A DNA stretch of 15,470 bases from Bacillota bacterium (GCA_023435435.1 JAEYRW010000145.1:1-15470), one strand, 5' to 3'; shown: positions 6,352-14,435, counted from the stretch's first letter. Program-made: numbers and translations. Notes: generated by a model from the letters alone, not told the origin.

Positions 6352-9081
6352 ATGGTCAACGTATTTAGACTGTTATTTGGCGGAAGCAACGAGCGCGAAG
6401 TAAAAAAGATCAGGCCCCTTGTCGAGCAGATCAATGCGCTCGAGCCCGCGATCAAGAAGCTTACGGACGGTGAGATGCGCGCGAAGACGGACGAATTCAA
6501 GGGCCGGCTCGCAGACGGCGCAACTCTGGACGATCTGTTGCCGGAGGCGTTCGCGCTGGTGCGCGAGGCGGGCGTGCGCGCGCTGGGGCAGCGGGCGTTC
6601 GACGTACAGCTCATCGGCGGCATCGTACTGCATCAGGGGCGCATTGCCGAGATGAGAACCGGCGAGGGCAAGACGCTCACCGCGGCTTTCCCGGCGTACC
6701 TGAACGCGCTGGAGGGAAAGGGCGTCCATGTCGTCACCGTCAACGACTACCTGGCGAAATTCCACTCGGAGTGGATGGGCCTCGTACACAAATTTCTGGG
6801 ACTGACGGTGGGCCTGGTGGTGCATGGCCAGGAAACGAAGGAAAAGCAGGAGGCGTATAACGCCGACATCACATACGGAACCAACAACGAATACGGCTTT
6901 GATTATCTGCGCGACAACATGGTCGCCTACAAGGATCGCATGGTGCAGCGCGGACTCCACTTCTGCGTGGTGGACGAGGTCGACTCGATTTTAATCGACG
7001 AAGCGCGCACGCCGCTCATCATTTCCGGCCACGGCGACCAGTCCACCGACCTCTACACCCGCGCGGACCGGTTCGTCCAGCGTCTGACGGAGAAGACGGA
7101 CAAGGACAACGACGAGGCCCCCGGCGATTTCGAACGCGACGAAAAGGACAAGCACATCACGCTCACCGAGGCGGGCGTCAAGAAGGCCGAGCAGTACTTC
7201 GACATCGAAAACCTCACCGATCCCGCCAACAACGAGCTGCACCACCACATTCTGGCGGCGCTGCGGGCCAACGTCATGATGAAGCGGGACGTGGACTACG
7301 TGGTGAAGGACGGCCAGGTGGTCATCGTCGACGAGTTCACCGGCCGGCTCATGGTGGGCCGCCGCTACTCCGACGGGCTCCATCAGGCCATCGAGGCCAA
7401 GGAACACGTGAAGGTCGAGCGTGAATCGAAGACCCTCGCCACCATTACGTTCCAGAACTACTTCCGCATGTACAAGAAGCTCTCGGGCATGACGGGTACC
7501 GCCAAGACCGAGGAGGAGGAGTTCCAGGGCATCTACAAGCTGGACGTGGTGACCATTCCCACCAACCGGCCCATGATCCGCGAGGACATGAACGACGCGG
7601 TGTACATCACCAAAAAGGCCAAGTACGAGGCGGTGGTTGAGGAAGTCATCAAGAGGCACGAAACCGGGCAGCCGGTGTTGGTGGGCACGGTCTCCGTGGA
7701 GGTGTCGGAGCTCCTTTCCCGGATGCTCGGAAACCGCGGCGTGCCCCACGAGGTTCTGAACGCCAAGTTCCACGAGAAGGAAGCCGAGATCGTCGCCCAG
7801 GCGGGCAAAAAGGGCGCCGTCACCATCGCCACCAACATGGCTGGCCGCGGAACCGACATCATTCTGGGCGGCAACGCCGAGTTCATGGCGCGCAGGCAGA
7901 TGCGTCTGGCCGGCTACGAGGACGAGATGATTGAGGACGCCTTCGGCCACGCTGAAAACGTCTCCGAAGAGGTGCTCGCGGCGCGCAAGGTGTTTAACGA
8001 ATCCATGGCCAAGTTCTCCGTGGAGACCAAGGCCGGTCACGACGAGGTCGTCAAATTGGGCGGGCTGCACATCCTGGGCACCGAGCGCCACGAATCGCGG
8101 CGCATCGACAACCAGCTGCGCGGGCGCGCGGGCCGTCAGGGAGACCCCGGCTCCACCCAGTTCTTCATCTCCTTCGAGGACGATCTGATGCGTCTGTTCG
8201 GCTCCGACCGGTTCCGGCCCATGCTCGAGAAGATGGACCCCAACCAGGAGGTGCGGCTGGAATACAAGATCGTGTCCCGGCAGATTGAGAACGCCCAGAA
8301 GCGCGTCGAGTCGCGCAACTACGACATGCGCAAGCACGTGCTTGAGTACGACGACGTCATGAACCAGCAGCGCGAGCTCATCTACGGCCAGCGGCGGCAG
8401 GTGCTCGAGGGCGAGAACATGCACGAAGCGGTCATCACCATGCGCAAGACCCTCGTTGACGAGGCCGTCAAAAGATGCGCCCCCGACGAGGCAGACGTGG
8501 AGCACTGGGACATCGAAGCCCTCGCGGAGAACCTCGAGCATCTGTGCATCGACAAGGACGGCGTGCGCAAGGTCTTTGACGAGACCAAGGACATCACCCG
8601 GGAGAGCCTCTCCGCCGCCATCAACGCCCGCGCCGACCGGATTTACGAAATCCGCGAGAAGATGTGGCAGGACAACAATCTGGACATGCGCGAATTCGAG
8701 CGCGTGGCCATGCTCCGCGCCGTGGACGCCCGCTGGATGGATCATATCGACGCCATGGATCAGCTGCGCGACGGCATCGGGCTGCGCGCCAACGGCCAGC
8801 GCAATCCCATCGTCGAATACAAGCTCGAAGGCTACGAAATGTTCGACGAAATGATCCGGCTCATCCAGGAGGACACCACCCGCCGCCTCTACTTCACCGT
8901 CATCAACAAGCAGGCCACCGAGCGCAAGCAGGTCGCCACCCCCATCGCCGCCACCCACGCGGGCTCCGGCGAACCCCAGCAGAAGCGCCCCGTCCATGCC
9001 GAAAAGAAGGTCGGCCGAAACGACCCCTGCCCCTGCGGCAGCGGCAAAAAGTACAAGAACTGCTGCGGGAAGGACGCGTAG
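6352..9081 (+). CDS. secA: SecA preprotein translocase ATPase
   Basis: SecA is the ATPase motor that pushes unfolded preproteins through the SecYEG channel, cycling between cytosol and membrane. The 909-residue protein is full length, nearer to E. coli SecA than to the shorter Bacillus form. Walker A is MRTGEGKT (101-108) and the DEAD-like motif is VVDEVD (206-211). Downstream are GMTGTAKTEEEEF, IPTNRPM, NMAGRGTDIILGGN and RIDNQLRGRAGRQGDPGS. The C-terminal zinc-binding SEC-C motif is intact: Cys893, Cys895, Cys904 and Cys905 in CPCGSGKKYKNCCGK. A charged insertion rich in Asp, Glu and Lys follows the STDLYTRADRFVQ segment, at about 245-265. The start has AAAGGA 9 bp upstream. prfB lies downstream on the same strand, the order also known in Bacillus subtilis. 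Both flanks carry the same repeat family. Confidence 0.98.
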   Translation: MVNVFRLLFGGSNEREVKKIRPLVEQINALEPAIKKLTDGEMRAKTDEFKGRLADGATLDDLLPEAFALVREAGVRALGQRAFDVQLIGGIVLHQGRIAEMRTGEGKTLTAAFPAYLNALEGKGVHVVTVNDYLAKFHSEWMGLVHKFLGLTVGLVVHGQETKEKQEAYNADITYGTNNEYGFDYLRDNMVAYKDRMVQRGLHFCVVDEVDSILIDEARTPLIISGHGDQSTDLYTRADRFVQRLTEKTDKDNDEAPGDFERDEKDKHITLTEAGVKKAEQYFDIENLTDPANNELHHHILAALRANVMMKRDVDYVVKDGQVVIVDEFTGRLMVGRRYSDGLHQAIEAKEHVKVERESKTLATITFQNYFRMYKKLSGMTGTAKTEEEEFQGIYKLDVVTIPTNRPMIREDMNDAVYITKKAKYEAVVEEVIKRHETGQPVLVGTVSVEVSELLSRMLGNRGVPHEVLNAKFHEKEAEIVAQAGKKGAVTIATNMAGRGTDIILGGNAEFMARRQMRLAGYEDEMIEDAFGHAENVSEEVLAARKVFNESMAKFSVETKAGHDEVVKLGGLHILGTERHESRRIDNQLRGRAGRQGDPGSTQFFISFEDDLMRLFGSDRFRPMLEKMDPNQEVRLEYKIVSRQIENAQKRVESRNYDMRKHVLEYDDVMNQQRELIYGQRRQVLEGENMHEAVITMRKTLVDEAVKRCAPDEADVEHWDIEALAENLEHLCIDKDGVRKVFDETKDITRESLSAAINARADRIYEIREKMWQDNNLDMREFERVAMLRAVDARWMDHIDAMDQLRDGIGLRANGQRNPIVEYKLEGYEMFDEMIRLIQEDTTRRLYFTVINKQATERKQVATPIAATHAGSGEPQQKRPVHAEKKVGRNDPCPCGSGKKYKNCCGKDA

Positions 9082-9090
9082 GGAGAGACG

Positions 9091-9140
9091 GGGACGCTGC
9101 CCCCGGACCCCCGCCCAAGGACTGGCGCCCTTGAGAATCC
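9091..9140 (-). repeat. Arm of the palindromic repeat family (copy 2, left part)
   Basis: It begins 9 nt after the secA stop codon, the same spacing as copy 1 after its upstream gene. It resembles 6081-6132, sharing GCCCCCGG-N-CCCCCGC, CAAGG and CCCTTGAGAAT, but is 2 bp shorter and has lost most of the ATTGT hairpin core. A separate perfect hairpin, CCGCCGC/GCGGCGG (9147-9153 with 9158-9164, loop TTGC), follows. No clear promoter was seen in the 9082-9407 gap; 9165-9250 shows nothing recognisable. Strand marks orientation relative to the copy at 9258-9371. Confidence 0.65.
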
Positions 9141-9257
9141 CATACTCCGCCGCTTGCGCGGCGGGGAACGGGTGATGATGTATGATTGCGTTCGCTTGAA
9201 ACCTACGGTCTTTTGAGTCGGGGTCAAACGCTGTCATCCCCAAACCTCAACGCGGTC

Positions 9258-9371
9258 GACCGGGGCTGGGTCCCCGGGCGATCCGACGGATTTTTGAAAT
9301 GATTTCCCTTTATTCTGGGATTCTCAAGGGACAATGTCCCTTGAGCGGGGGTCCGGGGGCGGCGCCCCCGG
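9258..9371 (+). repeat. Palindromic repeat family (copy 2, centre and right arm)
   Basis: In reverse complement this segment reproduces the left half of copy 1: arm 9317-9368 (49 of 52 matching 6081-6132), a spacer of 26 bp, and centre word 9278-9290 (exact 13-bp match to 6158-6170). The arm holds two perfect hairpins: CTCAAGGGAC/GTCCCTTGAG (9323-9332 with 9336-9345, loop AAT) and CCGGGGGC/GCCCCCGG (9353-9360 with 9364-9371, loop GGC). The central hairpin CCGGGG/CCCCGG keeps its pairing although its bases differ from copy 1. It ends about 36 bp before the prfB start, so it would lie in the leader of any secA-prfB readthrough transcript. Confidence 0.85.
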
Positions 9372-9392
9372 CGTGTCCCCCGCCTCCCGCGC

Positions 9393-9399
9393 AAGGAAG
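9393..9399 (+). promoter_or_regulatory. Ribosome binding site that decides the prfB start
   Basis: AAGGAAG lies 8 nt before TTG 9408. The other in-frame candidate, GTG at 9399, overlaps this site and so could not use it. This favours the TTG start. Confidence 0.7.
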
Positions 9400-9407
9400 T
9401 GATTGGT

Positions 9408-10505
9408 TTGATTGAAACGGAAGGCTTTCAGATACAATTGGAGGAGATTCGGGAAAAGCTTGCCGAGGCTGAGAAGTCGCTTGACATCGGGCATTTGAAG
9501 GAACAGTTGGTGGAGCATCAGGAGGACATGGGCTCGCCGGGCTTCTGGGACGACATGGAGCGCGCCACCAGGGTTTCCGCGGAGGCGCACCGGGTGGAGG
9601 CGAAGCTGAACCACTATGCGGCGCTGGTTTCCCGGGCGGACGACATCGAGGTCATGATGGAGCTGGCGGAGGAAGAGGACGACCACGCCATGGCCGGCGA
9701 GATCAAGGTCGAGATGGAGAAGCTGACGGACGAGCTGGAGGCGCTCCGGCTCACGACGCTCTTGACCGGCGAGTACGACGCGTGCAACTGCATTTTGTCT
9801 CTGCACGCGGGCGCGGGCGGCACCGAGGCCCAGGACTGGACGGAGATGCTGTACCGCATGTACACCCGCTACGCCGAGCGCATGGGCTTTTCGGTCAAGG
9901 AGGTCGACCTTCTGGAGGGCGACGAAGCGGGCATCAAGTCCGTGTCCTTTGAGGTGACGGGGGACTACGCCTACGGATATTTAAAGTGCGAGCGCGGCGT
10001 CCACAGGCTGGTGCGCATCTCGCCCTTCGATTCCAACGCGCGCAGGCACACGTCGTTTGCGTCGCTGGACGTGGCCCCGGTCATTGAGGACGAAGGCGAC
10101 ATCGAGATCCGACCCGAGGACATCCGCATCGACACCTACCGCGCGTCCGGCGCGGGCGGCCAGCACGTCAACCGCACGGACTCCGCGGTGCGCATTACGC
10201 ACCTCGCCACCGGCATCGTCGTCCAGTGTCAGAACGAGCGCAGCCAGGTGCAGAACAAGGAAATGTGCTTCCGCTGGCTGCGCGCCCGACTGGCGGAGCT
10301 GCGCGAAAAGCAGCGGCAGGAGCAGATGGGCGACATCAAGGGTGAAATGAAGAAGATCGAATGGGGCAGCCAGATCCGCTCCTACGTGTTCCAGCCCTAC
10401 AAGCTCGTGAAGGATTTGCGCACGGGCTACGAGGTGGGCGACGTGGACGCCGTGATGGACGGTAAGCTGGAAGGCTTCGTGACCGCGTATCTGCAAATGG
10501 CGTGA
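9408..10505 (+). CDS. prfB: Peptide chain release factor 2 (RF2)
   Basis: RF2 recognises UGA and UAA stop codons on the ribosome and triggers release of the finished protein. From TTG 9408 it has 365 residues, the usual length. The stop-codon recognition motif SPF (205-207, in HRLVRISPFDSNARRH) identifies RF2 rather than RF1 (which has PxT). The catalytic GGQ is at 250-252 in RASGAGGQHVNRTDSAVRITH. In most bacteria prfB carries an early in-frame UGA that requires a +1 shift at CUU-UGA-C. Here the equivalent place reads CTT GAC (9480-9485) in one continuous frame, with no stop and no strong Shine-Dalgarno-like stimulator before it. It is encoded after secA as in Bacillus, and the cyclase gene starts 9 bp downstream. 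Confidence 0.97.
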   Translation: MIETEGFQIQLEEIREKLAEAEKSLDIGHLKEQLVEHQEDMGSPGFWDDMERATRVSAEAHRVEAKLNHYAALVSRADDIEVMMELAEEEDDHAMAGEIKVEMEKLTDELEALRLTTLLTGEYDACNCILSLHAGAGGTEAQDWTEMLYRMYTRYAERMGFSVKEVDLLEGDEAGIKSVSFEVTGDYAYGYLKCERGVHRLVRISPFDSNARRHTSFASLDVAPVIEDEGDIEIRPEDIRIDTYRASGAGGQHVNRTDSAVRITHLATGIVVQCQNERSQVQNKEMCFRWLRARLAELREKQRQEQMGDIKGEMKKIEWGSQIRSYVFQPYKLVKDLRTGYEVGDVDAVMDGKLEGFVTAYLQMA

Positions 10506-10514
10506 GGGAGTAAC

Positions 10515-11081
10515 ATGATCTATGACGTAACCCGGCCCCTCGACCTGGGGATGGCCGTGTTTCCGGGGGATTTGCCGTTTTTCCGCGAATCCACCCACGC
10601 CGTCGAGAAGAACGGCTACCGGCTCACCAACTTCCGGATGAGCGCACACTGCGGTACCCACATGGACGCCCCCGCGCATTTCGTGGCGGATGGGGCGACC
10701 ATCGAGAAGGCGCCTCTCGACCTGCTCATGGGGAAGGCCCTCGTCCTGACCGTGGAGACGGGGGAAGCGCTCGCCCGCGTTCCCGCCGGGACCAGGCGGC
10801 TGTTCATGCGCGCGGATTTCCCGGGACTGACCCGGGAGATGGCGCTTCAGCTGCTCGAAAAAGGCGTGCGGCTTCTGGGCACCACCGCCATGTCGGTGGC
10901 CGTGCCCGGGGCCGAGGCGGCGGCCCATGTGCCGCTCCTTTCGGAGGGCTGCTGGATCGCGGAAAACCTGGAGCTTTCGGGCGTGGCGGACGGTTGGTAC
11001 GACTGCGTTTGCATGCCCATGAAGCTCGCGGGTGTGGAGGGCGCGCCGGCGCGCGTGTTGCTGATTGATCCGAACGCTTAG
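10515..11081 (+). CDS. Cyclase/kynurenine-formamidase-family metal hydrolase
   Basis: This 188-residue protein belongs to the cyclase family (PF04199), which includes arylformamidase (KynB) and related metal-dependent amide or lactone hydrolases. The metal-binding signature is HCGTHMDAPAH at 45-55 (His45, His49, Asp51, His55). The N-terminus MIYDVTRPLD and the segment GTTAMSVAVPGAE, followed by a late ...LLIDPNA end, also fit the family. Its start has GAGGGAG (10504-10510) overlapping the prfB stop. The substrate cannot be told from sequence, and there is no tryptophan-degradation gene nearby, so a kynurenine role is not assumed. At 188 residues it is slightly short for the family (about 200-220) but seems complete. 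It overlaps the next gene by 17 bp. Confidence 0.88.
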   Translation: MIYDVTRPLDLGMAVFPGDLPFFRESTHAVEKNGYRLTNFRMSAHCGTHMDAPAHFVADGATIEKAPLDLLMGKALVLTVETGEALARVPAGTRRLFMRADFPGLTREMALQLLEKGVRLLGTTAMSVAVPGAEAAAHVPLLSEGCWIAENLELSGVADGWYDCVCMPMKLAGVEGAPARVLLIDPNA

Positions 11082-11715
11082 CGCCGCCTTCGGCGCGTTT
11101 TTGCTCATGGTGGCCGTGGCGCTTTCCGTTTTTCTGGCGGGCGCGACGGACGCCGATCTGTACTTAAGCGTTCAACAGTCCTATGACGAGACGGCGGTCG
11201 CCCTCGGGCCGATGATTCGCCGGGCCGACAGCGCCATCGCGGATTACCTTGTGAACGGCGACGAGGGACTGGCCCAGCTGTTCAACGAGCGCGAAGTTTC
11301 CCACATGCGGGACGTGTACGGGCTGTTCGAGGACATGCGCCTCATCCGCATCGTCGCCTTTCCGCTGGCCGCGGCGCTGCTCTTCGCCGCGGCGTTCAAA
11401 AACGCCCGCTGGACCCGCACGCTTCCCATGGGCGGCGCACTGGGCGCCGCGTTGTTCTTCGCGCCCCTGGCCGTTGCCGGCATCTGGGCCGCCATCGATT
11501 TTCACGGCGCGTTTCGGGCGATGCACCGGCTCTTGTTCAACAACATGCTGTGGCTTCTTGACCCGGATACCGATTATCTGATCCGGCTTCTGCCCCAGGA
11601 ATTTTTCGAGCGGATCTCCGCGATTCTGGCTGTGCGCTGCGCGCTCGCATCGCTGATTCCGCCCATTCTCCTGATTGCGGGGCCGCTTCTTTACCGAAAA
11701 AGGATGCGAAGGTGA
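11065..11715 (+). CDS. TIGR01906-family integral membrane protein
   Basis: This 216-residue membrane protein has predicted spans at about 5-26, 92-111, 121-143 and 186-209. Family hallmarks are the extracytoplasmic NEREVSHMRDV (74-84) and the block with FHGAFRAMHRLLFNNMLW and DPDTDYLIRLLPQEFF (about 146-181). The function of the TIGR01906 family is unknown; it occurs mainly in Firmicutes. The frame first opens after a TGA at 11062-11064, so TTG 11065 is the earliest possible start and the only one giving the full first membrane span. No clear ribosome binding site precedes it, so translation is probably coupled to the overlapping cyclase gene. Codons 6-13 contain a terminator-like hairpin. 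tsaD begins 4 bp after its stop. Confidence 0.85.
   Translation: MIRTLSAAFGAFLLMVAVALSVFLAGATDADLYLSVQQSYDETAVALGPMIRRADSAIADYLVNGDEGLAQLFNEREVSHMRDVYGLFEDMRLIRIVAFPLAAALLFAAAFKNARWTRTLPMGGALGAALFFAPLAVAGIWAAIDFHGAFRAMHRLLFNNMLWLLDPDTDYLIRLLPQEFFERISAILAVRCALASLIPPILLIAGPLLYRKRMRR
11081..11102 (+). terminator. Terminator-like hairpin inside the start of the TIGR01906 gene
   Basis: GCGCCG (11081-11086) and CGGCGC (11091-11096) form a 6-bp all-GC stem with loop CCTT, followed by G and five Ts (11098-11102). It begins at the last base of the cyclase stop codon, exactly where an intrinsic terminator would be expected. Yet it lies within the coding sequence of the next gene. Ribosomes translating that gene would prevent folding, so partial termination or attenuation is possible. 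Confidence 0.45.
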
Positions 11716-11719
11716 TTGT

Positions 11720-12781
11720 TTGACCCGTTACGAGGCGCGCGCAAGCGAAAAGACCGAGCAGATCAGGCGCGCGGCGCGCGTGAGAATACTGGCCGTGGAA
11801 TCCTCCTGCGACGAGACGGCCATGGCGGTGGTGGAAAACGGGCGCGTCGCGCTTTCGAGCGCCGTGGCCTCTCAGATTGACACCCATGCCCTCTACGGCG
11901 GCGTGGTGCCGGAGATTGCTTCCCGGATGCACGTGGAGGCCCTTGATCCCCTTTTGGATGAAGCGCTTGCCCGGGCGGAAGTGACCATGGACGACATCGA
12001 CTGTGTGGCGGTGACGTGCGGCCCGGGGCTGGTGGGCGCGCTCCTGACGGGGGTTGCGTGGGCCAAGGCGTTCGCGTACGCGCGCAATTTGCCCATCGTC
12101 GCGGTCAACCACATCGAGGGCCATGTCTCGGCCAATTATGTGGCGCACCCCGATCTCGAACCGCCGTTTGTGACCCTCGTGGCCTCCGGCGGGCACAGTC
12201 ATATTGTGAAGGTGCTTGACTACGGCGTCTACGAGACGCTGGGCCAGACCACCGACGACGCGGCGGGGGAAGCGTTTGACAAGGTGGCCCGGGTCCTGGG
12301 GATTCCCTATCCCGGCGGGCCGCTTCTGGACAAACTGGCGGAGGAGGGTGACGAAACCGTCTACCGCTTCCCGCGCCCGCATACGGAAGGGCCTTATGAT
12401 TTTTCATTTTCGGGGCTGAAAACGGCGGTCATCAACATGGCGCACAATCTGCGCGCCCGGGGCGAGGACATCCGGCAGGCGGACTTCGCGGCGTCGTTCC
12501 GGCGCGCGGTTGTGGACGCGCTGGTGGAAAAGTCGGTGCGCGCGGCGGTGGATTCCGGCATTGGGCGGCTCGCCGTCTCCGGCGGCGTGGCGGCCAACAG
12601 CCTTCTGCGCCGGGAAATTGTGCGGTGCGGCGCGGCGGCGGGGCTCCGGGTCTATGTGCCGCCCCGGAATTTGTGCACCGATAACGCGGTCATGATCGGC
12701 GCGGCGGCGTACTATGATGTTTTACGGCGCGGCGCGGCGGGGCTCGACCTCAACGCGCTGCCGTCCATCAGGATGTTCTGA
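11720..12781 (+). CDS. tsaD: tRNA N6-threonylcarbamoyladenosine transferase subunit TsaD
   Basis: TsaD (Kae1/YgjD family) transfers the threonylcarbamoyl group to A37 of ANN-decoding tRNAs, with TsaB and TsaE as partners. Visible features are the N-terminal ILAVESSCDETAMAVVENG, the metal-binding pair His131/His135 in NHIEGHVSANYV, ATP-site segments VASGGHSH and SGGVAANSLLR, and the metal ligand Asp321 in CTDNAVMIGAAAYY. With the TTG start at 11720 it has 353 residues. That start has AAGGTG (11709-11714) at a good distance but gives about 20 residues before the conserved core, where most TsaD proteins have one to three. GTG 11780 would give the usual N-terminus but lacks a visible ribosome binding site. 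tsaB and tsaE are not in the window. Confidence 0.96.
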   Translation: MTRYEARASEKTEQIRRAARVRILAVESSCDETAMAVVENGRVALSSAVASQIDTHALYGGVVPEIASRMHVEALDPLLDEALARAEVTMDDIDCVAVTCGPGLVGALLTGVAWAKAFAYARNLPIVAVNHIEGHVSANYVAHPDLEPPFVTLVASGGHSHIVKVLDYGVYETLGQTTDDAAGEAFDKVARVLGIPYPGGPLLDKLAEEGDETVYRFPRPHTEGPYDFSFSGLKTAVINMAHNLRARGEDIRQADFAASFRRAVVDALVEKSVRAAVDSGIGRLAVSGGVAANSLLRREIVRCGAAAGLRVYVPPRNLCTDNAVMIGAAAYYDVLRRGAAGLDLNALPSIRMF

Positions 12782-12791
12782 GGATGATGAG

Positions 12792-14435
12792 ATGAAGCTG
12801 AAACTGAACGGCAAGGATGTGGAATGCCCGGGCGGCACCACCTATCTGGAGCTCATCAGGGAAAACGGTCTCGCGGAGGGCGCGCTGGGCGTAGCCATCA
12901 AGGGGGCCACCATTTCACTGTGCGCGGAAGCGGAGGGCGGCGCGGAGGCGCGCATCGTCACCTACGGCGAGGAGGAAGGCAGGCGCATCTACGAGCGCAC
13001 GCTGCAATTCGTGCTGCTGGCGGCGGTGAAGCGGGTCATGCCCGACGCGCGGGTGCGCATCGAGCATTCCTTCGGACAGGGCCTGTACGTCTACATCCAC
13101 GGGCGGATTCTCGCCGGCGCGGAGGTGGACGCCATTCGGGACGCCATGCGCGAGATCATCGCGGCGGACCTGGCCATTACCCGCAGGGACGTCACAAAGG
13201 CCGACGCGGTGGAGTATTTCCGTCAGACACAGCAGACCGACAAGCTCCGTCTCATGAAGTACCGCTACTACGAGGATTTCAGCTTCTACCGGCTGGAAGA
13301 CGTCTATGAGTATTTCTACGGCGAAATGGCGCCCTCCGCCGGGTGCGTTTCGGTGTGCGACCTGAGGCCCTACTACCCCGGCATGGTGCTCATGATGCCC
13401 GACAAGGCGGACCCGAGGCGCGTGGCGCCCTTCCGCGACATGCCTAAAATCGCCCGCACCTTCGCCCAGTCCAACGAATGGGCGGAGATTCTGGGCGTCG
13501 CCAATGCCGCCGATCTCAACGAGATGGTGGAAAAAAAGCAGCTGCGGGAGTTCATCCGCGTCAACGAAGCGCTGCACGAGAAATCCGTTTCTAAAATTGC
13601 CGACCAGTTCAAGGCCTCGGGCGCCCGGGTGGTTTTGATCGCGGGCCCGTCTTCCTCCGGCAAGACCACGTTCGCTCACCGGCTGCTCATCGCGCTCAAG
13701 GTGCTGGGCATGAGGCCGGTCAAGGTGTCGTTGGACGACTATTACATCGACCGCGAGAAGGTGCCCGTCGGCCCGGACGGCAGGCGCGACCTCGAAAGGC
13801 TCGACATCCTCGACCTGAAGCTCCTGAACGAGCAGCTTCTTCAGCTTCTCAAGGGAGAAACGGTGCGCTTGCCGATCTTCGATTTCCCCTCCGGCACGCG
13901 CAGGGCGGAGACCCACGAGATGCGCGTGGATGCCAAGGAACCCATCATCATCGAGGGCATTCACGGCCTGAACGACGAGTTGACCCGGCTCGTGCCCCGG
14001 GAGATGAAGTTCAAGATTTACGTTTCCGCGCTCTCGACCCTCAATCTCGACGACCACAACCGCATCCGCACCACGGACGTCCGGTTGCTTCGGCGCATCG
14101 TCCGGGACTATCTGTTCCGCGGCACCATGCCGGAGGAGACCATGGCCGCCTGGCCGTCCGTCCGGCGGGGGGAGGAAACCTATATTTTCCCCTATCAGGA
14201 GGAAGCGGACGCGATGTTCAATTCGTCGCTGTCCTACGAGATCCCCATCATGAAAAAATACGTGTACCCGATGCTCCGGGCGGTGGGGAGCGACGCGGCG
14301 TGCTATACCATGGCGCGCAGGCTCGTCAAGTTCCTCAATTACATCCGCACAGCCGACGTGGAGGACGAGGTGCCGGTCAATTCCATTCTGCGCGAGTTCA
14401 TCGGAGGCTGCTGCTTTTACAGGGATGAGGACTGA
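12792..14435 (+). CDS. Nucleoside (uridine-type) kinase with TGS and ThrRS-like N-terminal domains
   Basis: This 547-residue protein has a composite architecture. Residues 1-60 form a TGS-like ubiquitin-fold domain (MKLKLNGKDVECPGGTTYLE). Residues about 60-190 resemble the threonyl-tRNA synthetase second additional domain (RIEHSFGQGLYVYI). From about 270 a P-loop kinase of the phosphoribulokinase/uridine kinase family follows. It has Walker A GPSSSGKTT (285-293), the substrate-site DDYYIDRE, IFDFPSGTRR, IIEGIHGLN, and an Arg-rich lid near RTTDVRLLRRIVRDYLF. Such proteins, common in Clostridia and Thermotogae, are annotated uridine or nucleoside kinase; the exact nucleoside is uncertain. The ATG at 12792 follows GAGG (12780-12783) overlapping the tsaD stop. 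An in-frame upstream ATG at 12714 lies within tsaD and gives a non-family N-terminus, so it is rejected. Length is normal for this type. Confidence 0.93.
   Translation: MKLKLNGKDVECPGGTTYLELIRENGLAEGALGVAIKGATISLCAEAEGGAEARIVTYGEEEGRRIYERTLQFVLLAAVKRVMPDARVRIEHSFGQGLYVYIHGRILAGAEVDAIRDAMREIIAADLAITRRDVTKADAVEYFRQTQQTDKLRLMKYRYYEDFSFYRLEDVYEYFYGEMAPSAGCVSVCDLRPYYPGMVLMMPDKADPRRVAPFRDMPKIARTFAQSNEWAEILGVANAADLNEMVEKKQLREFIRVNEALHEKSVSKIADQFKASGARVVLIAGPSSSGKTTFAHRLLIALKVLGMRPVKVSLDDYYIDREKVPVGPDGRRDLERLDILDLKLLNEQLLQLLKGETVRLPIFDFPSGTRRAETHEMRVDAKEPIIIEGIHGLNDELTRLVPREMKFKIYVSALSTLNLDDHNRIRTTDVRLLRRIVRDYLFRGTMPEETMAAWPSVRRGEETYIFPYQEEADAMFNSSLSYEIPIMKKYVYPMLRAVGSDAACYTMARRLVKFLNYIRTADVEDEVPVNSILREFIGGCCFYRDED

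Noticed and set aside
6122..6403. Open frame of 93 codons across the repeat and the secA promoter
   Set aside because: It crosses the palindrome, promoter and secA start in another frame; no ribosome binding site and no plausible protein.
6991..9243. Long minus-strand open frame (750 codons) opposite secA
   Set aside because: SecA on the + strand is unmistakable. High GC with biased third positions leaves the opposite strand open; the translated product is His/Val/Leu/Gly-rich without any recognisable motif.
9294..9316. Possible prfB promoter (TTGAAA ... TATTCT)
   Set aside because: The spacing is only 11 bp, and the sequence is the spacer of the repeat element rather than a unique upstream region.
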